Origin: Flavobacterium sp. WC2421
Lineage (GTDB): Bacteria > Bacteroidota > Bacteroidia > Flavobacteriales > Flavobacteriaceae
DNA length: 64,000 nucleotides
Direction: 5' to 3'
NCBI RefSeq assembly: GCF_040822115.1
Contig: NZ_CP162004.1
Span: 3,519,001 to 3,583,000 of the forward strand
The notes beneath the pieces are model-generated. The model was not told the DNA's origin, searched no databases, and saw nothing but the letters and a program-made list of their open reading frames with translations. Numbering within the stretch: position 1 is the first letter of the stretch; every line of letters starts with the position of its first letter. The position numbers and the translations under genes were made by a program. Shown piece after piece: positions 8,339-16,852 of this stretch.

Positions 8339-9130
8339 ATGATGCTTATGAATGCTATTTTTAAAATAATAAAATTGATTAATTCTTTTTTACTTGAAAT
8401 TGGCGAACTCTCCTTTTTTGCTGGTCGCTTTTTCAAAGAATGCTTCAAACGCCCATCGGAGTTTAAAGAATTCCTTCGGCAATGTTACAATATGGGAAAC
8501 AGATCATTGTTGCTTGTTTCAGTAACAGGTTTTATTATTGGGCTGGTTTTTACTTTACAGTCAAGACCAACTTTACAAGAATTTGGTGCTGTTTCATGGA
8601 TGCCTTCTATGGTAAGCATTTCGATTATTAGAGAGATAGGTCCAATCATCACGGCATTAATATGTGCAGGACGAATCGGTTCTGGTATTGGAGCTGAATT
8701 GGGATCTATGAGAGTAACGGAACAAATAGATGCAATGGAGGTTTCGGGTACAAATCCATTTAAATACCTAGTTGTCACACGAATACTAGCCACGACCTTC
8801 ATGCTTCCTGTTTTAGTTTTCTTTGGCGATGCCATTGCTATTTTTGGTTCCTACTTGGTTGAAAACATAAAGGGTCATGTTTCCTTTTTGTTGTACTACA
8901 ATCAAGTTTTTAATGCTTTAGAATTTGGCGATCTTGTACCAGCCACAATCAAAAGTTTCTTCTTTGGTTTTGCAATTGGCTTAGTAGGTTGTTTTAAAGG
9001 CTATAATTGTAAAAAAGGAACCGCAGGAGTTGGTATTGCAGCAAACTCAGCTGTAGTTTTTACCTCCATGCTACTTTTTATAATTGATTTTATAGCTGTT
9101 TTTGTCACTGATATATTTTATGATTTATAA
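8339..9130 (+). CDS. MlaE family ABC transporter permease
   Basis: 263 residues, with five or so membrane segments (for example SLLLVSVTGFIIGLVFTLQ, ILATTFMLPVLVFFGDAIAIFGSYL, FFFGFAIGLVGCF, VFTSMLLFIIDFIAVFV) and the MlaE signature region REIGPIITALICAGRIGSGIGAELG plus VTEQIDAMEVSG, where the permease contacts its ATPase. MlaE is the membrane subunit of the system that moves phospholipids between inner and outer membranes. The ATPase and the MCE (MlaD) subunits follow immediately, so the complex is complete at its inner-membrane core. No MlaB/MlaC genes are visible nearby. Confidence 0.93.
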   Translation: MMLMNAIFKIIKLINSFLLEIGELSFFAGRFFKECFKRPSEFKEFLRQCYNMGNRSLLLVSVTGFIIGLVFTLQSRPTLQEFGAVSWMPSMVSISIIREIGPIITALICAGRIGSGIGAELGSMRVTEQIDAMEVSGTNPFKYLVVTRILATTFMLPVLVFFGDAIAIFGSYLVENIKGHVSFLLYYNQVFNALEFGDLVPATIKSFFFGFAIGLVGCFKGYNCKKGTAGVGIAANSAVVFTSMLLFIIDFIAVFVTDIFYDL

Positions 9131-9136
9131 TTGTAT

Positions 9137-9889
9137 ATGAACGCTCTATCCAAAAATATAAAACCCATTATAGAAATCAAAGACTTAAAAAAAAGCTATG
9201 GTGACAACCATGTGCTGAATGGTTTCAATATGGTTTTGAACGAAGGAGAAAATTTGGTTATTATGGGAAAATCCGGATCTGGGAAGTCCGTAATGATAAA
9301 ATGCCTAATTGGATTAGAAAAACCTGATAGTGGTTCTATTACGGTAATGGGAGAAAATATTAGTGAATTAAATCAATCCACACTAGACGACCTCCGTACC
9401 GAAATTGGATTCCTATTCCAGGGTAGTGCGCTGTATGATTCTATGACCGTTCGAGAAAATCTAGAATTCCCATTAAGACGACACACTAAAAAATTTGGCG
9501 TACTAAAAGACACCACCCCATTAGTCATGGAAGCCCTAGAAAATGTAGGCTTAGCACACACTTTGAATTTAATGCCTGCAGAATTATCAGGTGGAATGAA
9601 GCGTAGAATTGCATTAGCTAGGACCCTAATTCTTCAACCAAAAATAATCCTTTATGATGAGCCTACAACAGGACTAGACCCAATAACGGCAAAAGAAATT
9701 TTATTGCTCATGAAATCCATTCAGGAAAAATACAATACCTCAGCTATTATTATAACGCATGACGTTGATTGTGCCAGAGTAATATCTAACAGGATGATTT
9801 TATTAGTAGATGGAATTAATTATACCGAAGGAATATTTGAAGAATTATCAAAATCTATTGATCCTAAAATTCAAGCTTTCTTTAAATAA
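9137..9889 (+). CDS. ABC transporter ATP-binding protein (MlaF-type)
   Basis: 250 residues from the ATG at 9137, 6 bp after the permease stop (the frame also opens with a TTG at 9131). Contains Walker A (MGKSGSGKSVMIKCL), Q-loop (GFLFQGSALYDSMTVREN), signature motif LSGGMKRRIALAR, Walker B (IILYDEPTTGLDP) and the switch histidine (IIITHDVD). The signature with GGMKRR and the Q-loop with FQGSALYDS are typical of MlaF. It energises the MlaE permease encoded just before it. Confidence 0.94.
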   Translation: MNALSKNIKPIIEIKDLKKSYGDNHVLNGFNMVLNEGENLVIMGKSGSGKSVMIKCLIGLEKPDSGSITVMGENISELNQSTLDDLRTEIGFLFQGSALYDSMTVRENLEFPLRRHTKKFGVLKDTTPLVMEALENVGLAHTLNLMPAELSGGMKRRIALARTLILQPKIILYDEPTTGLDPITAKEILLLMKSIQEKYNTSAIIITHDVDCARVISNRMILLVDGINYTEGIFEELSKSIDPKIQAFFK

Positions 9890-9897
9890 AATATAAT

Positions 9898-10872
9898 ATG
9901 GAAAAAACAACTTCACAAAAAATACGTCTTGGTCTATTTGTAATTATAGGGCTTATACTTTTTGTTTTGGCCATCTATTTCATTGGCGACAAGCAAAAGA
10001 TGTTTGGAAAAACAAATCATTTAGAAACTATTTTTACTAATGTAAACGGACTGCAATTAGGTAATAATGTTCGTTTTTCAGGTGTAAATGTAGGTACAGT
10101 ACGTGGCATTGAAATGGTTAATGATTCTAACATTAAGGTCGATATGATTATTGACAAAACTATTTTTAGACACATTAAAAAAGACGCAATTGCTACTATA
10201 GGTTCGGATGGATTAGTAGGAAGCATGGTTATTAATATATTACCCGGCAAAGGGAAACTACCACCTGTAGTGCCTGGGGATGTGATTGAATCCTTGAACC
10301 GCATTAGAACCGATGATCTTTTAAATACTTTTAGTAAAACCAATAAGAATGCAGCACTACTCACCGAAAATTTACTGGAAATCACAACCGAAATTAATAA
10401 AGGAAAAGGAACCGTAGGATTATTAATAAATGATATTGAAGTAGCAAATGACTTGAAGGAAACTATTCATTATTTAAAAATATCAGGTAAACAAACTTCA
10501 GAATCGATAACAAATTTAAACAAAATCATTACTTCATTAAATAATAAGAATAATGTTATCGGGGTTTTAAAAGATACAGCTGTCGCCAATAATATAAAAA
10601 CGATTATCAATAATTTAGACCAGTCCAGCAGTGAAATTAATAAAGTAGTGGACAATCTCAATAAAACCATTTTGAATATCAAAGACGGAAAAGGGGCTAT
10701 AAACTACCTTTCGAATGACCCAAGATTGGTAAAAAAAATTGATTCGACTATGACAAATATAAATGACGCCAGCATCCGCCTAAATGAGAATTTAGAAGCA
10801 TTAAAACACAATTTTTTATTTAGAGGATACTTTAGAAAACAGGAAAGAAATAAATTGAAGAGAGACAAATAA
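9898..10872 (+). CDS. MCE/MlaD family substrate-binding protein
   Basis: 324 residues. Basic N-terminus, one membrane helix (about 9-28, IRLGLFVIIGLILFVLAIYFIG), then the MCE domain (about 38-115; FTNVNGLQLGNNVRFSGVNVGTVRGIEM and IGSDGLVGSMVINILPG). The rest is a helical, asparagine- and lysine-rich stretch (about 140-310) that should form the oligomeric tube or coiled coil seen in longer MCE proteins. Anchored in the inner membrane and facing the periplasm, it binds lipid for the MlaE/MlaF pair upstream (8 bp gap). Confidence 0.92.
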   Translation: MEKTTSQKIRLGLFVIIGLILFVLAIYFIGDKQKMFGKTNHLETIFTNVNGLQLGNNVRFSGVNVGTVRGIEMVNDSNIKVDMIIDKTIFRHIKKDAIATIGSDGLVGSMVINILPGKGKLPPVVPGDVIESLNRIRTDDLLNTFSKTNKNAALLTENLLEITTEINKGKGTVGLLINDIEVANDLKETIHYLKISGKQTSESITNLNKIITSLNNKNNVIGVLKDTAVANNIKTIINNLDQSSSEINKVVDNLNKTILNIKDGKGAINYLSNDPRLVKKIDSTMTNINDASIRLNENLEALKHNFLFRGYFRKQERNKLKRDK

Positions 10873-10918
10873 TACAATACTTAAAAAGATTACAACATAA
10901 TCAACACCATTTTATGTT

Positions 10919-11956
10919 ATGCTTACAATCGAAAAACTAGGCATTATTTTAAGTCCTACAGACAACGAATTTGAAAATAACGGGGTTTTAAATCCTGGTA
11001 TTTATCAAGAAGGGAATACCCTGCATATTTTATATAGAGCAGTCCAAGAAGGAAATTATTCGACCATAGGATATGCGAAGACGGATGGTCCTATGAAAGT
11101 AACAGAAAGGCTAGATAAACCTTTAATAACTAAGGAGTTAGATTATGAAAAGCAAGGAATCGAAGATCCAAGAATTGTGAAAATTGAGGGGATTTACTAT
11201 ATTACTTATACCGCCTATGATGGAGTTAATACCCTAGGAGCACTTACTACCTCTACTGATTTAATTCATTTCGAAAAAAAAGGAATAATAACCCCTCAAG
11301 TGAATTATCAACAATATGAAAGTCATGTTAATTCTTGCAACCCATCCAAACTCAACCCTAAATACCATCAATATTACAATCTTTTTGAACAAATAGGTCT
11401 CGTTAATGACGAAACAAGACTGCTTCGCGATAAAGATGTTGTTTTATTTCCTAGAAAAATTAATGGTCAATTTGTATTCCTCCATCGAATTTGGCCTGGA
11501 ATTCAAATTGTAAAATTCGACCGATGGGAGGATTTAACTTTAAAATTTTGGGAAGATTATTTGACAAATCTTACTGATTATATTATTCTGGATCCAAAGG
11601 ACCCTTATGAAATGAATTATATTGGAGCAGGCTGCCCACCTATTGAAACTCCAGAAGGCTGGGTACTAATTTACCATGGTGTCCATGAAACTACTACAGG
11701 AAAAATATACCATGCCAAAGTAGCACTATTACATTTAGACCAACCTGAGATGGAGATTTCTAGGCTACCCTATCCCCTTTTCTCTCCAACAAAACAGTGG
11801 GAAATAGAAGGTGTTGTTAGCCATACCGTTTTTCCTACCGGTGTTGCTCTATTTAATAATGATCTTTACATCTACTATGGTGCTGCAGACAAGCATATTG
11901 CAGTAGCCAAAGTCTCACTTAAAGAACTAGTACTGGAGTTAAGAAAACAACCTTAA
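10919..11956 (+). CDS. Glycoside hydrolase family 130 protein (mannoside phosphorylase type)
   Basis: 345 residues with no signal peptide, so cytoplasmic. GH130 five-bladed propeller features: NNGVLNPGIYQEGNTLHILYRAV near the N-terminus, GIEDPRIVKIEG with the conserved Asp at the catalytic position, and GAGCPPIETPEGWVLIYHGV in the second half. Characterised members phosphorolyse beta-1,4- or beta-1,2-mannosides to mannose 1-phosphate; some are simple hydrolases. It is 11 bp ahead of a large glycosyltransferase, so both probably act on the same sugar polymer or disaccharide. Exact linkage cannot be assigned here. Confidence 0.88.
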   Translation: MLTIEKLGIILSPTDNEFENNGVLNPGIYQEGNTLHILYRAVQEGNYSTIGYAKTDGPMKVTERLDKPLITKELDYEKQGIEDPRIVKIEGIYYITYTAYDGVNTLGALTTSTDLIHFEKKGIITPQVNYQQYESHVNSCNPSKLNPKYHQYYNLFEQIGLVNDETRLLRDKDVVLFPRKINGQFVFLHRIWPGIQIVKFDRWEDLTLKFWEDYLTNLTDYIILDPKDPYEMNYIGAGCPPIETPEGWVLIYHGVHETTTGKIYHAKVALLHLDQPEMEISRLPYPLFSPTKQWEIEGVVSHTVFPTGVALFNNDLYIYYGAADKHIAVAKVSLKELVLELRKQP

Positions 11957-11967
11957 AAACACCAAAA

Positions 11968-14196
11968 ATGAAATTGGATAAAGGAATAAAAATGTTGATT
12001 GTTAGCTCATATCCGCCTCGTGAATGTGGCCTAGCTACTTTTTCAAATGACATTATCAATGCTGTTAAAACTGTATTTGGTAGTACCCTTCCTATTGAAG
12101 TTTGTGCCTTACAAAATGAGGAAAACGAGGTCACTTATAATTCCGAGGTCACTTTTACATTATTGACATCAAAACTTGATCAATACCCGTTGACAGCTGA
12201 AAAAATCAATGAACGCAAGGACATAGGGTTGGTTTGCATTCAGCATGAGTTTGGTCTATATGGTGGTGAGTATGGCGACTATATACTTGCTTTTATTTTA
12301 GCTCTTAATAAACCTATTGTAACGATATTCCATACTGTATTGCCTAACCCTAATGAAAAAAGAAAAAAAATAGTGCAAGCCATTATTGATTTGTCTGATA
12401 AGATTATTGTCCTTACAAAAAAATCAGAAGAAATTTTAATTACAAACTATGAAACTCCAATTTCAAAAATCAAAATCATTCCTCACGGAAATCACAATGT
12501 ATTATGGGAACAAAAACAATCTCTTAAAAATAAATATCATTTTTCAGATAAAACAGTCCTTTCCACTTTTGGATTAATCAGTGAAAATAAAAATATAGAA
12601 ACCACTCTCTTTGCTTTACCTGAAATCATTACGAATCACCCAGAATTAATTTATTTAATTATTGGAAAAACACATCCTGAAATTATTAAAACCGAAGGGG
12701 AAAAATACCGAAAAAAATTAGAATTCATTGTCAAAGAACTTTATTTAGATTCTCATGTGATTTTTATAAATGAATACTTAGAACTAAAACAACTATTAGA
12801 ATATTTAACCTTATCCGATATTTATTTATTTTCCTCCAAAGATCCGAACCAAGCCGTAAGTGGCACTTTTACGTATGCGATGAGTTGTGGTTGCGCTGTG
12901 ATTTCCACTCCCATTCCACATGCAGTAGAATCAATAGTAGATGGAACTGGAATATTATTAACGGAATTTGAAAATCCAGAAGAATTCCGAAATGCTATCA
13001 TGTCACTACTTGAAGATGAAGAAAAAAGAATTAATATGGGTAAAAAAGCATTCTCACTAGCTCATATTACGTCTTGGGAAAATATTGCCATTCAGTACCG
13101 ATTGTTATTTGATTTATTAACAAACAAAGAAGAGGATCTAAAATTCAGTTTGCCTCCAATAAAATTAGACCATATAAAAAAACTCACAACCAATTTTGGA
13201 ATTCTCCAATTTTCAAAATTTAGCCAACCTGATCCTGAATCTGGTTATACATTGGATGATAATGCAAGAGCGTTAATAAATATGGTTATGTATCATAGCC
13301 AATTTCCCGATGAAGAAGTTTTAGAGCTAGCAAATACTTATCTCAATTATATTGAAGGAATACAACGAGAAAATGGCTGGTTTGATAATTATAAAGACTT
13401 TAATCATCAATTGACAAAACAAAATACTGAAGTCAATCTTGAAGATGCAAATGGAAGAGCACTATGGAGTTTAGGGACTGTCATTGCATATAAACAAACT
13501 TTACCCATTGAATTTGTAGTAAGAGCTAAAAAGTGTTGGGACAAAGCTATAGTGAGAATTGAAGACATTAGTTCACCTAGAGCTATTGCCTATGCTTTAA
13601 AGGGACTTTATAACTATTATTCTATTTATAAAGAAGAAGCGACCGAAATGCAGATTGAAAAGTTAGCTGATGAATTGTTACGCCATTATCATATCAATTC
13701 AGAAGCAAACTGGTGTTGGTATGAAGATTATATGACTTACGCCAATAATGTATTACCAGAAGCTATGATGTACAGTTACTTAGTTACAGGGAAGCAGAAA
13801 TATAAAAAAATTGCTATTGTTACCTTTGATTTCCTACTTTCTCATTATTTTATGAAAGGACAAATAAAAGTAATTTCGAACCGAGGATGGTTTAAAAAAG
13901 AAAATGAAAGAGTTTTTTATGGAGAACAACCCATTGAAGTGGCAACCACAATTATTACGTTGGATTTATTTAATGATGTAACTAAGAATTCAAAATACAA
14001 AGACCAACTTAAACTTGCTTTCATCTGGTTTTTAGGCAATAATCATCTCAAACAAATTATGTATAACCCAGAAAACGGAGCTTCTTATGACGGACTAGAA
14101 GACAAACATATCAATATTAATCAAGGAGCCGAATCTACATTGTGTTTTTTTAAAGCCCGATTAATAATGGAAAAATATAAAAACCACAGCCACTGA
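11968..14196 (+). CDS. GT4 glycosyltransferase fused to a C-terminal alpha-toroid (glycosidase-like) domain
   Basis: 742 residues. Residues 1-390 form a GT-B glycosyltransferase of family 4: MLIVSSYPPRECGLATFSND at the N-terminus, the central STFGLISENKNIETTLFALP, and KDPNQAVSGTFTYAMSCGCAVIST as the nucleotide-sugar binding part. Residues about 395-740 are a helix-rich region with repeated aromatic motifs (DDNARALINMVMY, EDANGRALWSLG, SSPRAIAYALKGLYNYY, EDYMTYANNVLPEAMMYSYL) that look like an (alpha/alpha)6 toroid as in glucoamylase-like or unsaturated glycosidase folds. The fusion suggests a synthase with its own trimming or binding domain. It follows the GH130 gene by 11 bp. Confidence 0.85.
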   Translation: MKLDKGIKMLIVSSYPPRECGLATFSNDIINAVKTVFGSTLPIEVCALQNEENEVTYNSEVTFTLLTSKLDQYPLTAEKINERKDIGLVCIQHEFGLYGGEYGDYILAFILALNKPIVTIFHTVLPNPNEKRKKIVQAIIDLSDKIIVLTKKSEEILITNYETPISKIKIIPHGNHNVLWEQKQSLKNKYHFSDKTVLSTFGLISENKNIETTLFALPEIITNHPELIYLIIGKTHPEIIKTEGEKYRKKLEFIVKELYLDSHVIFINEYLELKQLLEYLTLSDIYLFSSKDPNQAVSGTFTYAMSCGCAVISTPIPHAVESIVDGTGILLTEFENPEEFRNAIMSLLEDEEKRINMGKKAFSLAHITSWENIAIQYRLLFDLLTNKEEDLKFSLPPIKLDHIKKLTTNFGILQFSKFSQPDPESGYTLDDNARALINMVMYHSQFPDEEVLELANTYLNYIEGIQRENGWFDNYKDFNHQLTKQNTEVNLEDANGRALWSLGTVIAYKQTLPIEFVVRAKKCWDKAIVRIEDISSPRAIAYALKGLYNYYSIYKEEATEMQIEKLADELLRHYHINSEANWCWYEDYMTYANNVLPEAMMYSYLVTGKQKYKKIAIVTFDFLLSHYFMKGQIKVISNRGWFKKENERVFYGEQPIEVATTIITLDLFNDVTKNSKYKDQLKLAFIWFLGNNHLKQIMYNPENGASYDGLEDKHININQGAESTLCFFKARLIMEKYKNHSH

Positions 14197-14247
14197 ATTA
14201 ATATGAGATAAATTAGCCACTTTACTTACAGTTGGTTATGATATAAA

Positions 14248-14275
14248 AACAATAATAAATTGTGTTTTTATTGTT
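14248..14275. other. AT-rich hairpin between the glycosyltransferase and the antiporter
   Basis: AACAATAA (14248-14255) can pair with TTATTGTT (14268-14275) across a 12-nt loop. No GC in the stem core and no clear T-run after it, so a terminator role is weak. Confidence 0.25.
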
Positions 14276-14377
14276 AGAAATCAAAAATATTTATGTTTTA
14301 ACAACCAAAAGTACTATATTACACCGTGTACTAGCCCTATTTTACATTAGTACCTATTCAAAAACAATTTATTTTAT

Positions 14378-15601
14378 ATGACCATTATAATTTCACTTTG
14401 TCTGTTGTTGCTAGTAGCTTATTTATTTGACCTAACTGCCTCATTGACTAAAATACCTTCAGTAATCTTATTACTCCTTTTGGGTTGGGTAGTGCGAGAA
14501 GCAACTTTTCTATTCAGTATAGAAGTTCCAGACCTAACTTCAACTTTACCTATATTAGGGACTATTGGACTTATCCTTATTGTATTAGAAGGCTCATTAG
14601 AGCTTGAGCTTAATAAATCTAAGATAGGACTTATTAAAAAATCCTCTTTAGGAGCGTTTCTTCCTTTGATTGTGCTGGCTTTTTCACTTGCTTATTTATT
14701 GTATTATTATGGCGGTTATTCTTTTAAAGATAGTCTTACTAATGCAATTCCTTTTTGCGTTATAAGCAGCGCTATTGCTATTCCAAGTGTTCGGAATTTA
14801 TCTAGCAGCCAAAAAGAATTTATCATCTATGAAAGTAGTTTATCTGATATATTTGGGGTAGTTTTTTTTAATTTCATCGCTTTCAACACTAGTTTTGGCA
14901 TAGAGACATTTGGTTATTTTTGTCTGGAAATTTTGTTTATAATCGTGATTTCTTTTGTAGCAACCATACTACTTTCTTTTTTATTGAATAAAATCGATCA
15001 TCATATTAAATTTGTTCCAATCGTTTTACTGATTATTTTGATCTATGAAATTTCAAAAATATTCCATTTACCAGCACTTATTTTTATCTTGGTGTTTGGT
15101 TTGTCAATTGGAAATTTAGATGAATTAAGGCATTACAAATGGACACGTCAATTCAAACTTGACCTTCTAAACAAAGAGGTTTCGAAGTTTAAAGAATTAA
15201 TAATTGAAGCTACATTTTTAGTTAGAGCCTTATTCTTTCTCTTATTTGGTTATTTAATTAAAACGGCTGAAATTATAAATACCGATACCCTAATATGGGC
15301 AATAGGAATTGTTGTTATTCTTTTTATTCTACGATTTATTCAGCTTAAAATATCTAAAATGCCTTTATTCCCATTGCTTTTTGTAGCACCAAGAGGTTTA
15401 ATTACCATTTTACTATTTCTTTCTATTACTCCAGAGCACACTATCGTTTTAGTCAATAAGTCATTAATTATTCAAGTTATCTTACTGACTGCTTTTATTA
15501 TGATGTTAGGATTAATGATAACTGCTAAACAAAGAGAAACCATTTTAGAGGAAAGAAGGAAAGCAAAGGCAAAAGCACTAAAAGAAACAGAAAAAATTTA
15601 A
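14378..15601 (+). CDS. Cation/proton antiporter (CPA1/NhaP-like)
   Basis: 407 residues, almost entirely hydrophobic with about 11-13 membrane helices. The N-terminus (LLLLVAYLFDLTASLTKIPSVILLLLLGWVVRE) and GTIGLILIVLEGSLELEL match the sodium/hydrogen exchanger fold; VISSAIAIPSVRNLS and YESSLSDIFGVVFFNF cover the region with the ion-binding acidic residue. The C-terminus is a short charged tail (EERRKAKAKALKET). It is the last gene of the plus-strand block and is closed by a strong terminator at 15612. In an island that once carried a sodium-type ATPase, a cation antiporter fits an ion-homeostasis theme. Confidence 0.88.
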   Translation: MTIIISLCLLLLVAYLFDLTASLTKIPSVILLLLLGWVVREATFLFSIEVPDLTSTLPILGTIGLILIVLEGSLELELNKSKIGLIKKSSLGAFLPLIVLAFSLAYLLYYYGGYSFKDSLTNAIPFCVISSAIAIPSVRNLSSSQKEFIIYESSLSDIFGVVFFNFIAFNTSFGIETFGYFCLEILFIIVISFVATILLSFLLNKIDHHIKFVPIVLLIILIYEISKIFHLPALIFILVFGLSIGNLDELRHYKWTRQFKLDLLNKEVSKFKELIIEATFLVRALFFLLFGYLIKTAEIINTDTLIWAIGIVVILFILRFIQLKISKMPLFPLLFVAPRGLITILLFLSITPEHTIVLVNKSLIIQVILLTAFIMMLGLMITAKQRETILEERRKAKAKALKETEKI

Positions 15602-15611
15602 ATTATTTTAT

Positions 15612-15640
15612 AAAAAAATCCGCTAAGCGGATTTTTTTTT
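15612..15640. terminator. Bidirectional intrinsic terminator
   Basis: AAAATCCGC, loop TAA, GCGGATTTT with flanking A and T runs; serves the antiporter gene (plus) and the cysteine desulfurase gene (minus, whose stop is at 15639). Confidence 0.85.
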
Positions 15641-16766
15641 ATTTCATACTTTTCAAACCAGCAATTAATAAATCGACATCTTCCAAAGAATTATAATGAC
15701 TGAAAGAAATACGTAAACTCGGTTTTTTCAAATCTTCATCAGAAAGTATTTCTGCCAATACATGTGATGGCCTTATACTACCACTCTGACAAGCACTGCC
15801 TCGAGAAACAGCAATCCCTTTCATATCTAAATGAAACAAAATCATTGCCGTCTTATCAGCCGAAAAAGGCAATAAAACATTTAATATATTATAAAAATCA
15901 TCTAAATTACCATTAATTTTAAAACCCGGAAATTCCTTTTCTAATTGTTCAATTAGATAGAATTTCAATGCAGAAATATGCTTTTTCTCCTCTTCTAAAT
16001 TAGAATAAGAAAGGTCCAACGCTTTAGCCATTCCGGCAATTTGATGCACCGCTTCTGTACCCGGACGTAGTCCTTTTTCCTGTTCTCCACCATAAAACAA
16101 AGGTTGAAGTCCAGAGTTTTTTCTAACAAAAGCAAATCCAACCCCTTTAGGACCATGAAACTTATGAGCACTTGCAACTAGAAAGTCAATAGACAACTCT
16201 TGTAAATCTACATTCGTTTTGCCAATCGATTGTACTGTATCCGAGTGAAATAACACATTATGTTCCTTACATATAACCGAAACTCTTTTAAGGTCTAGAA
16301 CAGTCCCCGTTTCATTATTAACATGCATCAAGCTCACTAACGTCTTCCTATCTTGCGCTAACAAATCCGTTAAATCTGTTAAATCGATTGCACCATTGGG
16401 TTTAACCCTTACATAATCAACTTGAATATTATATTCTTGTTGTAACGCCATAATAGTATGCAAAACAGCATGATGCTCTATTTTACTTGTGATAATACGC
16501 TTTACTTTTAAATCTTTAACGGCTGAACGCAGGATCCAATTATTAGCTTCTGTCCCGCAGGAAGTAAAAATAATTTCTTGTGCTGTTGCATTGATATGCT
16601 TAGCAATCGATTTTCTGGAAAGTTCCAAAATACTTTTGGCATTGCGACCAAAACTGTGCGTAGACGAAGGGTTTCCGTAATCTTGAGCCATGATTTGAGC
16701 CATTTCTTGAATGACTTCAGTTCTAATAGCTGTTGTTGATGCGTTATCGAGATATACTTTTTTCAT
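15639..16766 (-). CDS. Cysteine desulfurase (NifS/IscS family)
   Basis: 375 residues from the ATG at 16766; a longer frame begins with TTG at 16811, but the promoter at 16772-16779 lies inside that extension and excludes it. Class V PLP enzyme: YLDNASTTA at the N-terminus, SSCGTEANNW-like region, HVNNETGTV, the PLP lysine in SAHKFHGPKGVGF, and the active-site cysteine in SRGSACQSGS. It takes sulfur from L-cysteine as an enzyme persulfide for Fe-S clusters and thio-modified tRNA. The short loop around the cysteine places it with group I (NifS/IscS) enzymes. It stands alone; no iscU or other Fe-S genes are adjacent. Confidence 0.93.
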   Translation of the reverse strand: MKKVYLDNASTTAIRTEVIQEMAQIMAQDYGNPSSTHSFGRNAKSILELSRKSIAKHINATAQEIIFTSCGTEANNWILRSAVKDLKVKRIITSKIEHHAVLHTIMALQQEYNIQVDYVRVKPNGAIDLTDLTDLLAQDRKTLVSLMHVNNETGTVLDLKRVSVICKEHNVLFHSDTVQSIGKTNVDLQELSIDFLVASAHKFHGPKGVGFAFVRKNSGLQPLFYGGEQEKGLRPGTEAVHQIAGMAKALDLSYSNLEEEKKHISALKFYLIEQLEKEFPGFKINGNLDDFYNILNVLLPFSADKTAMILFHLDMKGIAVSRGSACQSGSIRPSHVLAEILSDEDLKKPSLRISFSHYNSLEDVDLLIAGLKSMK

Positions 16767-16771
16767 TGCTG

Positions 16772-16779
16772 CAAAGTTA
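16772..16779 (-). promoter_or_regulatory. -7 promoter element (TAACTTTG) 5 nt before the cysteine desulfurase start codon
   Basis: On the minus strand TAACTTTG is followed by only CAGCA and then ATG (16766). A TTG lies 23 bp further upstream. A transcript started here would be leaderless or nearly so. Confidence 0.6.
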
Positions 16780-16827
16780 TGAAATATCAATTGTCTATTA
16801 TCCAATATCAATTATCATTTTTTTCGC

Positions 16828-16835
16828 TATTTTTG
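16828..16835 (+). promoter_or_regulatory. -7 promoter element (TATTTTTG) of the duplicated-domain lipoprotein
   Basis: Matches TAnnTTTG, 17 bp before the ATG at 16853; divergent from the cysteine desulfurase promoter. Confidence 0.55.
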
Positions 16836-16852
16836 CAGAAATAAATTTTTCA

